64,000 nt of DNA, taken from the NCBI RefSeq assembly GCF_015234215.1, contig NZ_JADEKP010000011.1, forward strand, positions 1 to 64,000. Reading direction: 5' to 3'. The notes under the pieces were generated by a model. That model made no database searches. It had not been told where the DNA came from and worked only from the letters and a program-made list of their open reading frames with translations. The position numbers and the translations under genes are program-made. How positions within the stretch are numbered: position 1 is the first letter of the stretch; the number at the start of each line of letters is the position of its first letter. Source of the stretch: Clostridium chrysemydis. GTDB lineage: Bacteria; Bacillota; Clostridia; Clostridiales; Clostridiaceae. Shown piece by piece: positions 6,042-14,917 of the stretch.

Positions 6042-8720
6042 ATGTATTTAAAGTTTTTAGATTCAGTCGAGTTGAATGGATTAATTAAAGCGGGATACGA
6101 GATTTATGCTCATAAAGATTCAGAAAATATAAAAGAAAAAGAAACATTGAATATGCATATAGATCTATGTAAAAAGTATTTTAAAAGGATTTATGAGGAT
6201 AAAGGATTAAATAGGATATTTTTAAATTTTGAAAGTGTATTTTTAAATAATCCTACAGAGGAAGAAAATAAATTATTTAGGAAAATGCTAGTAGGAATAA
6301 TAACCTTACATGATATAGGAAAAATTAATCCGAATTTTCAAAAGAAAAAGATGGATAATGATTTAAATATTAATATGGAGCTTAATATAGATAGCAATCA
6401 TTCTATATATTCAGCGATAATTTATATAGATTATTTTCTAAATGAAATTTTGAAGGTTAGGAAAAATAAAAAAACAAAAAAAGAAAATGAAGAGGCAATT
6501 TTTGCATTACTTATTTTAAATTCATATATAATATCAAAGCATCATTCTCCATTAGATGATATAAAGTTATATTCAGGAGATTTTGGAAAACTAAATGAAT
6601 GCTTTGATGAAGATCAAATAAATGAAATTGAAAAAAATATTGAGTCAATTTACTTTAAACCGCTAACTTTAAATAAGAAAAAGTTAAAGTTAATATTAGA
6701 GAAGTATAAGAATTTTAATAATAGTATTTCAGAAAGCGAAAATCCAGCTAGAAATGTTATTAATATATATAGTTATGAAAGACTCATATTATCAATTTTG
6801 ATAGCTTGCGATTATTATTCAACTTCAGAATATATGAGTGGAACTGAGGTAAGTGATATAGGAACTATTAAAGATATAAATAAATTTTATGATTCTTTTA
6901 AGGAAGGTGAAATATATAAATTAATAAGAGCTTATGAGAAAGAAGAGTATGGAAAGAAAAAAGATTTTTCTAAAGTTACCAATATAAATATTTTAAGAAA
7001 TGAAATGTTTTTAGATGCAGAGAAGGAGCTCTTACATAATTTAGATAAAAATATATTTTACCTAGAAGCTCCAACTGGAAGTGGGAAAAGTAATGTGGCA
7101 AATAATTTAGCTCTTAAAATAATAGAAAATGACAATTCAAAAAATAAAATATTCTATGTTTATCCATTTAATACACTTATAGAACAGAATATTGAAACTT
7201 TAAATAAAATTTATAGAGAAAGTAAAGGTGCTTTTGAGGAGATTGCTGTAATAAATTCATTATTTGCTATAAAAGAAGTTAAGGGGAGTTATGAAGAAAT
7301 AGATAAATATTTTGAAGATGAAAGTTATATAGATTATTCAAAATCATTATTAAATAGACAATTTCTTAATTATCCGATGATATTAACAACACATGTATCT
7401 TTATTTTCATATATGTTTGGAACAATGAAAGAAAATATATTTGCGTTCCACCAGCTGGTAAATAGTGTGATAATTCTTGATGAAATTCAAAGCTATAAAA
7501 ATTCTATTTGGAGAGAAATAATAGAATTCTTAAATGGATTTTCAAATATTTTAAATATAAAAGTTATAATAATGTCTGCAACATTACCTAATTTAGGAGG
7601 ATTGCTTATAGAAAACAATAGCTTTGAAAACGTAAAAAATAAAAACTCAGTCGATTTGATAAAAAATAGAGATAAGTATTTTAAAAATAATAAATTTAGA
7701 AACAGGGTTAATGTAGAGTATTCTTTGATGGACTTAGATAAGGGTGAGGTATTTAATGCTTTAATTGAAAAATTAAAAGAATATAATGGTAAAAAGAGAA
7801 TAATAGAATTTATAAATAGAAAGAGTGCTTATGAGTTTTTTGCAAAACTTAAAGAACTAGAAGAATTAGAAGAGATAACATCAGAAATAAGATTATTAAC
7901 AGGTGATGATAATTCTATTGAAAGAAAAAAGATAATAAATGAGATAAAAGGAGATAGTAAATTAGATAAATCACCTTTAACTGATATGATTTTAGTAGCA
8001 ACTCAAGTTATAGAAGCTGGGGTAGATATAGATATGGATATTGGCTTTAAGGATTCGTCTATATTAGATAGTGAAGAACAATTTTTAGGAAGAATAAATA
8101 GATCTTGCTTAAAAGAAGACTCAATAGTTTATTTTTTTAATTTAGATAATGCAATGAGCATTTATAAAGGTGATGTTAGGAAAAATTCAAATTTAACTTT
8201 AGAAAATGAAGAGGTTAGAGAAATATTAAAAGAAAAACAGTTTAATAAATATAATAAGTTGGTTAATAAGTATCTTTTAGATAATACTAGTGGATTCAAT
8301 CAAAACAATACTGAAAATTTTTTCGGAAATATTGTAGGAAATCTTAATTTTAAAGAGATTGAGGAAAAAATGAGATTAATAGATGATGATAAAAATGAAA
8401 TGCAAATATTTTTAGCTTATGAAATAGAAGTTGAAAACAAAGAAACAAAAACTCTAGAAAAAATAAATGGAGAAGATGTATGGAAAGAATATAAAAGTTT
8501 GCTTTTAAACAATGATATTGATTATGCTGAAAAAATGGTCAAACTTTCAAAGATTAAAGCTAATATGAATTATTTTATTTACAGGATAAGAACAAATCAA
8601 AACTTTAATTGGAACGATAGAATTGGAGAACTTTTATGTATTTATAATGGAGAAGACTTCTTTGAAAATGGAAAGCTTAATAAAGCAATGTTTGAAAGAG
8701 ATATTGGAGAGTTTCTATAA
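6042..8720 (+). CDS. cas3: CRISPR nuclease-helicase Cas3 (HD domain fused to SF2 helicase)
   Basis: Recruited by Cascade to unwind and degrade target DNA. The N-terminal HD nuclease domain shows TLHDIGK with His90-Asp91 and a later SKHHSP metal motif. The helicase shows Walker A APTGSGKS (about 343-350), DEIQ (about 480-483, the DExH/D box), SATLP (about 512-516) and motif VI QFLGRINRS (about 680-688). All nuclease and ATPase motifs are intact, so interference should work. Length is 892 aa. The ATG follows GAAAGGAAAA with a weak-to-moderate ribosome site. The 120-bp upstream gap may allow control separate from Cascade. Confidence 0.93.
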   Translation: MYLKFLDSVELNGLIKAGYEIYAHKDSENIKEKETLNMHIDLCKKYFKRIYEDKGLNRIFLNFESVFLNNPTEEENKLFRKMLVGIITLHDIGKINPNFQKKKMDNDLNINMELNIDSNHSIYSAIIYIDYFLNEILKVRKNKKTKKENEEAIFALLILNSYIISKHHSPLDDIKLYSGDFGKLNECFDEDQINEIEKNIESIYFKPLTLNKKKLKLILEKYKNFNNSISESENPARNVINIYSYERLILSILIACDYYSTSEYMSGTEVSDIGTIKDINKFYDSFKEGEIYKLIRAYEKEEYGKKKDFSKVTNINILRNEMFLDAEKELLHNLDKNIFYLEAPTGSGKSNVANNLALKIIENDNSKNKIFYVYPFNTLIEQNIETLNKIYRESKGAFEEIAVINSLFAIKEVKGSYEEIDKYFEDESYIDYSKSLLNRQFLNYPMILTTHVSLFSYMFGTMKENIFAFHQLVNSVIILDEIQSYKNSIWREIIEFLNGFSNILNIKVIIMSATLPNLGGLLIENNSFENVKNKNSVDLIKNRDKYFKNNKFRNRVNVEYSLMDLDKGEVFNALIEKLKEYNGKKRIIEFINRKSAYEFFAKLKELEELEEITSEIRLLTGDDNSIERKKIINEIKGDSKLDKSPLTDMILVATQVIEAGVDIDMDIGFKDSSILDSEEQFLGRINRSCLKEDSIVYFFNLDNAMSIYKGDVRKNSNLTLENEEVREILKEKQFNKYNKLVNKYLLDNTSGFNQNNTENFFGNIVGNLNFKEIEEKMRLIDDDKNEMQIFLAYEIEVENKETKTLEKINGEDVWKEYKSLLLNNDIDYAEKMVKLSKIKANMNYFIYRIRTNQNFNWNDRIGELLCIYNGEDFFENGKLNKAMFERDIGEFL

Positions 8721-8776
8721 TTAAGATCATGTTATATTTATATAATAATCTTTTTAAAATAAGGAAGGTGAGAGTT

Positions 8777-9268
8777 TTGAATGTTAATGGTACACTTATA
8801 AATTATTATTTCCATTGTAAAAGACAATGTTATTTTCATGGTAATAGATTAAATCTAGAAGATAATAGTGAAAATGTTAGCATAGGTAAAGCACTTCATG
8901 AGGAAAGAAATAAATGTAATAATACAGAAATAGAAATTGAAAATATAAAGATTGATAAACTGACAAAAGAGTATCTTATAGAGGTTAAAAAGTCTGATGC
9001 AGATGTGGAAGCTGCAAAATGGCAGTTATTATATTATCTTAAAGTATTAAAAAATAAAGGTATTCTGAGAAAAGGAAAACTAGAGTTTATAGAAAAAAAT
9101 AAAACAAAGAAGAAAATTTTGCTTTTTGAATTGACTGAAGAAAACGAAAAGGAATTATGTGAAATTACAAATAATATTAAAAAGCTAATTTTACAAGATG
9201 ATATACCTAAAGTATTAAATGAATCAAAATGCAAAAAATGCGCTTACTATGAGTATTGTTATATTTGA
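8777..9268 (+). CDS. cas4: CRISPR adaptation exonuclease Cas4
   Basis: RecB-family Fe-S nuclease that helps choose PAM-adjacent spacers for Cas1-Cas2. An N-terminal Cys pair region (FHCKRQCYF) and the C-terminal CKKCAYYEYC supply the 4Fe-4S cluster ligands. GKALHEER, IEVKKS and QLLYYLKVL correspond to the nuclease motifs. The start is set at TTG 8777 because AAGGAAGGTGAG lies just upstream and the encoded LNVNGTLINYYFHCKRQCY begins as Cas4 proteins usually do. The longer in-frame ATG at 8729 lacks a ribosome site and would add 16 atypical residues. The protein is 164 codons long. Confidence 0.88.
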   Translation: MNVNGTLINYYFHCKRQCYFHGNRLNLEDNSENVSIGKALHEERNKCNNTEIEIENIKIDKLTKEYLIEVKKSDADVEAAKWQLLYYLKVLKNKGILRKGKLEFIEKNKTKKKILLFELTEENEKELCEITNNIKKLILQDDIPKVLNESKCKKCAYYEYCYI

Positions 9269-9330
9269 AATTCAGGTTTTATTTTAAGCAATTAAATTTA
9301 AGAAAAAAATTTCGAGAGGGGTAATTAAAT

Positions 9331-10329
9331 ATGGCAAAAACTAAGTATATAAATTCTATGGGAGAACTTACAAGAAAGGATAATTCACTATGCTTTAGAA
9401 AAAATGGAAGAAATATTTATATACCAGTAGAAGGAGTTAATGAGATATACTGTTTAAATGAAATTAGTATAAATACTAAGCTATTAGATTTTATAGGTAG
9501 AAATAATATAATTATACATTTTTTTAATTACTTTGAGGGGTATAGCGGTACTTTTTATCCTAAAGATAAATATAATAGTGGAAAATTAATTGTAAAACAA
9601 GTTAAAGCATTTGAAGAAAATAGAATAAATATAGCAAAGAGTATAGTAAGTGGTATAGGCAGAAATATATATGAAGTACTGTACCATTATTACAAGCATG
9701 ATAAAAAGGAAGTAAAAGGAACTATAGATTGGATAAAAAAAGAATTTTACTCTAGGGTAGATGAGGCAACAAATATTAAAGAAGTAATGGCAGTTGAAGG
9801 TGAGGTATGGCAAAGATTTTATTCTGAGTTTAAGGTTATATTACCAGAGGAGTTTATGATGAATAAAAGGTGCAAAAGACCTCCTGATAATCCAATAAAT
9901 GCATTAATATCCTTTGGAAATTCTCTTTTATATACAAAAACAATTGCGACTATTTATAAAACACATTTAGACCAACGGATAAGTTTTTTGCATGAGCCTT
10001 CAGAAGGCAGGTTTTCGTTAAGCTTAGATATTAGTGAGGTTTTTAAACCTGTAATTGTTTATAAAACTATTTTTGAATTAGTTAATAGAAAAATATTAAA
10101 AGTAGAAAAACATTTTGATAAAAAAGTAAATTACTGTCTTTTAAATGAAGAGGGAAGAAATATATTTATAAAAGCGTTTGAAGAAAAATTAGATTCAGTA
10201 TTTGTACAACCTAAATTAAAAAGAAGAATAACTTATAAAACAGCTATGAAATTAGATTGCTATAAGCTTATTAAATTTATTATGGAAGATAAAGAATTTA
10301 TACCTTTCAGTTTAAAGGAGAAATGCTAA
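9331..10329 (+). CDS. cas1: CRISPR integrase Cas1
   Basis: Metal-dependent integrase that inserts new spacers at the leader end of the array. The catalytic triad is visible: Glu156 (AVEGEVW), His221 (FLHEPSEGRFSLSLD) and Asp233. Length is 332 aa, normal for I-B Cas1. The ATG follows GAGAGGGG. It is separated from cas4 by 62 bp and from cas2 by one base. The intact triad suggests the adaptation module is functional, consistent with the fresh, uniform array. Confidence 0.96.
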   Translation: MAKTKYINSMGELTRKDNSLCFRKNGRNIYIPVEGVNEIYCLNEISINTKLLDFIGRNNIIIHFFNYFEGYSGTFYPKDKYNSGKLIVKQVKAFEENRINIAKSIVSGIGRNIYEVLYHYYKHDKKEVKGTIDWIKKEFYSRVDEATNIKEVMAVEGEVWQRFYSEFKVILPEEFMMNKRCKRPPDNPINALISFGNSLLYTKTIATIYKTHLDQRISFLHEPSEGRFSLSLDISEVFKPVIVYKTIFELVNRKILKVEKHFDKKVNYCLLNEEGRNIFIKAFEEKLDSVFVQPKLKRRITYKTAMKLDCYKLIKFIMEDKEFIPFSLKEKC

Positions 10330-10330
10330 T

Positions 10331-10624
10331 ATGGGAAAAAAGAATATGAATTTTAACTATGCTTTTGTATTTTATGATGTGAATGAAAAAAGAGTAAATA
10401 AAGTTTTTAAGGTCTGTAAGAAGTACTTATCTCATTTTCAAAAATCAGTTTTTAGAGGAGAAATAACACCATCGAATCTTATTAATTTAAGAAAGGATTT
10501 AAATAAAGTAATAGAGAAAGATGAGGATTTTATATGTATAGTTAAGCTATTAAATGAAAATAGTTTTGGAGAGGAAGTGTTAGGAATAGACGAAATAGTA
10601 AATGGAGAAAATTTAATAATTTAA
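10331..10624 (+). CDS. cas2: CRISPR adaptation protein Cas2
   Basis: Dimeric scaffold of the Cas1-Cas2 integrase. The first beta strand reads YAFVFYDVNEKRV, with the conserved Asp at residue 16, and a KSVFRGEIT segment follows. Length is 97 aa. The start ATG lies one base after the cas1 stop, with AAAGGAG at 10314-10320. It is the last cas gene; the CRISPR leader begins directly after its stop. Confidence 0.94.
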   Translation: MGKKNMNFNYAFVFYDVNEKRVNKVFKVCKKYLSHFQKSVFRGEITPSNLINLRKDLNKVIEKDEDFICIVKLLNENSFGEEVLGIDEIVNGENLII

Positions 10625-10805
10625 TGTTGTTTTACCAATGATATTAATGAATGGATATGTCGTAACCATTTAAACGAGAGGGGTTAGAGAGTAATGTATA
10701 TTTTACTTTTAAATTCAATGAAACATTGGTAAAATTATAGTATAAATATTGAAAAGACAGAAGTCTAGCTGTTGTTTATAATTCTAAAATGACTATTTTG
10801 CAACG
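10625..10805 (+). promoter_or_regulatory. CRISPR leader
   Basis: This 181-bp AT-rich stretch between cas2 and the first repeat should contain the array promoter and the signals for spacer integration. A TATAAT at 10777-10782 sits 23 bases before the first repeat and is a likely -10; no well-spaced -35 is clear. An 11-bp perfect inverted repeat (TTTTACCAATG 10630-10640, CATTGGTAAAA 10724-10734) encloses a smaller one (TAACC 10663-10667, GGTTA 10682-10686). This may be the cas operon 3' structure or a protein site. Confidence 0.75.
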
Positions 10806-12412
10806 ATTGAACATTAACATAAGATGTATTTAAATGATTTAAATTATTAGTTTACAATAGCAAAAAATTACATTGAACATTAACATAAGATGTATTTAAA
10901 TTCGAAAGGGGGTGAGGTAGATGGAAATTGATATCAATTGAACATTAACATAAGATGTATTTAAATTAGTATGCGGTAATGAAACTATTTCCTCTTTCTC
11001 TTATTGAACATTAACATAAGATGTATTTAAATCGATAATCATTTTCTATATCAAATTTTAAAGTAGAGATTGAACATTAACATAAGATGTATTTAAATTG
11101 TATTGTAGCCCTATCTCCCTAAAATCTGTTATCATTGAACATTAACATAAGATGTATTTAAATCTAGCTTCTTCTATTGCATATCCTAATTTAGAGTAAA
11201 TTGAACATTAACATAAGATGTATTTAAATTTGCAAAAACATTACCAAACCAAAAAACACCACGTAATTGAACATTAACATAAGATGTATTTAAATATTTG
11301 ATAGTTTGCTATAACGTTTCTACCCCACTTTATTGAACATTAACATAAGATGTATTTAAATAGACTTTTTTTTTACGTCATTAATGGGGTGTTAATGATT
11401 GAACATTAACATAAGATGTATTTAAATCCATAATAATAGAACTTACGCATAGTTTGAAACTCTATTGAACATTAACATAAGATGTATTTAAATACAAATC
11501 TTCTTAGCAGTACTTCGTTATCAGTAGATTGAACATTAACATAAGATGTATTTAAATTTATCTATTGAATTAATTTGACCGATAAATTCTTTTATTGAAC
11601 ATTAACATAAGATGTATTTAAATTGTACTACCAGTACACCACTTGGTTGTGTTACTGGATTGAACATTAACATAAGATGTATTTAAATTGGAACAAACGG
11701 TGTACATGGTAAAAATGGAAAGAAATTGAACATTAACATAAGATGTATTTAAATAGGTAATAAAGTTGTAAGTCTTAATATGAAAAAAATATTGAACATT
11801 AACATAAGATGTATTTAAATTTTGATTTTATGAAGGATTTAATAAGTATCGTAAGATTGAACATTAACATAAGATGTATTTAAATTAAATTTAATATAGA
11901 CCAACATGATATAGATGAAATATTGAACATTAACATAAGATGTATTTAAATGAAAGAGTTGCTCCAACTTTTGAGGTGGAATTTCCATTGAACATTAACA
12001 TAAGATGTATTTAAATATTAGAACAGGTTTATTAAAAGACAGTATAGGTAAAATTGAACATTAACATAAGATGTATTTAAATTTGTCATACTTTAATCTT
12101 TTTAGAATTTCAATTGAATTGAACATTAACATAAGATGTATTTAAATAAGTATGCATTGAGTGAAGAAGAAATTGATAGAGTTATTGAACATTAACATAA
12201 GATGTATTTAAATGATGATTATGATTCATTTTGCCAAATAGATTTTGAAGATTGAACATTAACATAAGATGTATTTAAATTATTGCAGGGCATAAAGATA
12301 ACAGAACAGGTAAGAGATTGAACATTAACATAAGATGTATTTAAATTAGTTAAAATCTTCTTTCCATTATCATTATTCTTTTATTGAACATTAACATAAG
12401 ATGTATTTAAAT
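10806..12412 (+). CRISPR. Type I-B CRISPR array, 25 repeats and 24 spacers
   Basis: Twenty-five copies of a 30-bp repeat, beginning ATTGAACATTAAC and ending GTATTTAAAT, are identical as far as I can read. Repeat starts are 10806, 10872, 10937, 11003, 11069, 11134, 11200, 11266, 11332, 11398, 11464, 11528, 11594, 11659, 11725, 11791, 11856, 11922, 11987, 12053, 12118, 12184, 12251, 12317 and 12383. Sixteen spacers are 36 nt, six are 35 nt, one is 34 (11494-11527) and one is 37 (12214-12250). All look distinct. The expected crRNA handle is ATTTAAAT. The leader is on the cas2 side, so transcription and newest spacers are from the left. A weak half-repeat may follow at 12449. Confidence 0.99.
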
Positions 12413-12448
12413 GATGAAAATTCTTTAGATTTAAACTGTGTAGGTTTA

Positions 12449-12478
12449 ATTAAATATTAATAGTTTAAACTATTCTGT
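12449..12478 (+). repeat. Possible degenerate leader-distal CRISPR repeat
   Basis: Exactly 36 bases after the last perfect repeat, ATTAAATATTAATA matches 11 of the first 14 repeat bases; the second half does not match (15 of 30 overall). The second half overlaps a 16-bp perfect palindrome, AATAGTTTAAACTATT (12459-12474). The register supports a decayed terminal repeat; AT-rich chance similarity remains possible. Confidence 0.4.
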
Positions 12479-12562
12479 AGGTACCATTATTAGAATTGCA
12501 AAGATACTAACGTCAAAAAGATAATAAAGCAGAAGCAACAAGATAGATTATATAATGATATT

Positions 12563-12604
12563 AAAAAGGTTGATGGTTTAATAATTAAGTCATTAACCTT
12601 TTTT
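12563..12604 (+). terminator. Stem-loop terminator beyond the CRISPR array
   Basis: AAAAAGGTTGATG (12563-12575) pairs with CATTAACCTTTTT (from 12591) over 13 positions with one G-T pair and ends in a T run. It can act on the array transcript and, because of the 5' A run, also on the other strand. Confidence 0.7.
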
Positions 12605-12829
12605 ACATTTAAGTAGTTATAAAATAAATAATATAAAGTTAAAATTAGCAATGTAATTAAATAATAGATTATAAATAAATACAAAATAAAATTTATATAT
12701 AATTTTAATATATATGAAACCTATTTAATGGATTTTAACGATAAGATATAATTATAATGTAGTATAAGATATAGAATTTTTAATATTTGAATTTAAATAG
12801 AGATATATTATAAATGAGGAGTGAATTAA
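12605..12829. other. Intergenic AT-rich region before the two-component operon
   Basis: No gene is visible. A 64-codon frame on the minus strand (12490-12684) is hydrophobic only because the DNA is AT-rich, crosses the terminator and has no ribosome site. Several TATAAT-like hexamers (for example GATATAATTATAAT near 12746-12760) make promoter activity for the downstream response regulator likely, but no single -35/-10 pair stands out. Confidence 0.5.
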
Positions 12830-13510
12830 ATGGCAAAAATACTTTTAGTAGAAGATGAAGTTAGCATAAGAGGATTTTTAAAGATAAATTTAACGAGAAA
12901 TGATTTAGAAGTTATAGAAGCAAGTAACGGTGAAGATGGCATTTCTAAAGCTATGATTGAAAAACCAGACGTAGCTATATTAGATGTTATGCTTCCTGGT
13001 ATAGATGGGTTTCAAGTATGTAGCAAACTAAGAGCTGAATATCCAGATATGGGGATAATAATGTTAACAGCTAAGGGTCAAGATATGGATAAAATTATGG
13101 GACTTGAATATGGTGCAGATGATTATATAATTAAACCATTTAACCCTCTTGAAGTAGTTCTTAGAGTTAAAGCTTTACTTAGAAGGGTTACATCTGATAA
13201 AAAGAAAGAAGATATATTAAAGCACGGTCCTTTTATATTAGATTTATATTCTCAAAAGATAACTAAAAATGAATTAGAATTAGATTTAACTCCTAAAGAG
13301 TATCTAATTATGAAAACATTTATAGAAAATCCTAATAAGGCTTTTACTAGAGATGATTTATTAAATAGTGTTTGGGGCTATAATTATTTTGGGGACCCTA
13401 AAATAATAGATGTTAATATAAGAAGACTTAGAGCTAAAATAGAAGATGATGCTTCAAACCCTAGATTTATTGAGACTGTTTGGGGAATAGGATATAGATG
13501 GAAGGAATAA
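12830..13510 (+). CDS. OmpR/PhoB-family response regulator
   Basis: Phosphorylation-controlled transcription factor. The receiver domain (1-120) has acidic residues VEDE (7-10), phospho-acceptor Asp52 (AILDVMLPG), a conserved Thr (MLTAK) and Lys (IIKPFNP). The C-terminal winged helix (about 130-226) ends in RRLRAKIED and WGIGYRW, typical of the family. Length is 226 aa. A GAGGAG-like site precedes the ATG. It starts a tight run of five genes (spacings of 10, 2, 1 and 16 bases), so it probably controls its own operon with the lipoprotein and TldD/TldE as outputs or accessory parts. Confidence 0.95.
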   Translation: MAKILLVEDEVSIRGFLKINLTRNDLEVIEASNGEDGISKAMIEKPDVAILDVMLPGIDGFQVCSKLRAEYPDMGIIMLTAKGQDMDKIMGLEYGADDYIIKPFNPLEVVLRVKALLRRVTSDKKKEDILKHGPFILDLYSQKITKNELELDLTPKEYLIMKTFIENPNKAFTRDDLLNSVWGYNYFGDPKIIDVNIRRLRAKIEDDASNPRFIETVWGIGYRWKE

Positions 13511-13520
13511 AGATTTTATT

Positions 13521-14915
13521 ATGAGCATAAAGAGAAAACTTATTAGAAACTTTATGATAGTAATATTATCAAGTATTGTTATATTAGACTTATTATTAAT
13601 ATTTTTTGTTAGAGGATATTATTATGACAACACAGAAAATATGTTAACTAACCAAATAGATATAGCAACTAATTTTTATGATAAATATTATTCTCATACT
13701 TCACTTATCAGGAATGTGTACGACAACGTTGATGCATTTTGGAATCAAACTACAGCAGAAGTACAATTATATGATGATAAAGGTAAACTTATAATGGACT
13801 CAATTGGTGTAAGTCCTAGTAATGATTCTGAAGTTAAAGGACAAATAGATAGAGCATTAAAAGGCGAAAGTAGTAAATGGGTTGGAAATGTAGGGTATTA
13901 TTCTCATAAGGTTATGGCAGTTTCAAAGCCGATAGCGGTAAATGGAAAAACAGTAGGAGTAATAAGATTTGTTACTTCATTAAAAGAGATCGATGACTCT
14001 ATACTTGCAATAATATCATTTTTTATAGGAATATCATTTGTAGTATCTATAATTGCAATAATCCTAAGTTTAGTTATGGCTAAAAATATAGTAGACCCTA
14101 TCTTAAAACTTAAAGATACAGCTGAAAAGATGGCAGACGGCGATTTAGATCAAAGGTGTAATATAAAAACTAAAGACGAAATAGGGCAACTTGCATTAAC
14201 TTTAGACTATATGGCAGGTGAACTGAAAGAAAGAGAGAAACTTAAAAATGACTTTATATCATCAGTTTCTCACGAACTTAGGACACCACTTACATCTATA
14301 AAGGGTTGGACTATAACATTAAATGATGAAAATACAGACAAAGAAACCTTAAAGCTTGGTTTTGATATAATTGAAAAAGAATCAGATAGATTGTCAGGTT
14401 TAGTAGAGGAATTACTAGATTTCTCACGTCTTGTAAATAACAACATAACTTTAAGAAAGCAAGATGTTTCTATAGAGGCATTTTCAAATTATATTTTAAA
14501 CTATATGCTTCCAAGGTCTGAGAGAGAAAATATAAAATTAACCGTAAAAAATAATACTAAAAATTTAGTATTTCCTTTAGATGTTAATAGATTTAAGCAA
14601 GTTATGATAAATATTTTAGATAACTCATTTAAATTTACTCAAGAAGAAGGAAATATAACAGTTAACTTTAGTGAAGATGAAAATAACTTAATAGTTAGCG
14701 TAAAAGACGACGGGTGTGGAATTCCTAAAGATGAACTTGAAAGAGTTTTAGAGAAATTCTTTAAAGGTAGTAATGCAAACTCAAACACAGGTATAGGGCT
14801 ATCAATAGCAGATGAAATTGTTAGATTACATGGGGGAGTTCTTGAAATATTTAGTGAATTATATAAAGGAACTGAAATAATTATATCTATACCTAAAGAA
14901 AGGGAGGAATTTTAA
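13521..14915 (+). CDS. Membrane sensor histidine kinase
   Basis: Partner of the preceding regulator. Two membrane segments (about 11-30 and 161-186) flank an extracellular sensor of about 130 residues with a PAS/dCACHE-like feel (VQLYDDKGKLIMDS). HAMP domain follows (about 187-240). The H box SVSHELRTPLTS places phospho-His at 251. The N box (NILDNSFKF), G1 (DDGCGIP) and G2 (GIGLSIADEIV) are intact. Length is 464 aa. The ATG lies ten bases after the regulator stop, with a weak ribosome site (AAGGAATAAAG), suggesting translational coupling. Confidence 0.93.
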   Translation: MSIKRKLIRNFMIVILSSIVILDLLLIFFVRGYYYDNTENMLTNQIDIATNFYDKYYSHTSLIRNVYDNVDAFWNQTTAEVQLYDDKGKLIMDSIGVSPSNDSEVKGQIDRALKGESSKWVGNVGYYSHKVMAVSKPIAVNGKTVGVIRFVTSLKEIDDSILAIISFFIGISFVVSIIAIILSLVMAKNIVDPILKLKDTAEKMADGDLDQRCNIKTKDEIGQLALTLDYMAGELKEREKLKNDFISSVSHELRTPLTSIKGWTITLNDENTDKETLKLGFDIIEKESDRLSGLVEELLDFSRLVNNNITLRKQDVSIEAFSNYILNYMLPRSERENIKLTVKNNTKNLVFPLDVNRFKQVMINILDNSFKFTQEEGNITVNFSEDENNLIVSVKDDGCGIPKDELERVLEKFFKGSNANSNTGIGLSIADEIVRLHGGVLEIFSELYKGTEIIISIPKEREEF

Positions 14916-14917
14916 GG

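Noticed and set aside
11362-11397. Spacer 9 with a long T run as a terminator inside the array
   Set aside because: The T run is not preceded by a stem, so it should not stop array transcription.
12490-12684. 64-codon hydrophobic frame on the minus strand after the CRISPR array
   Set aside because: Composition follows from AT-rich DNA, it crosses a terminator hairpin and has no ribosome site.
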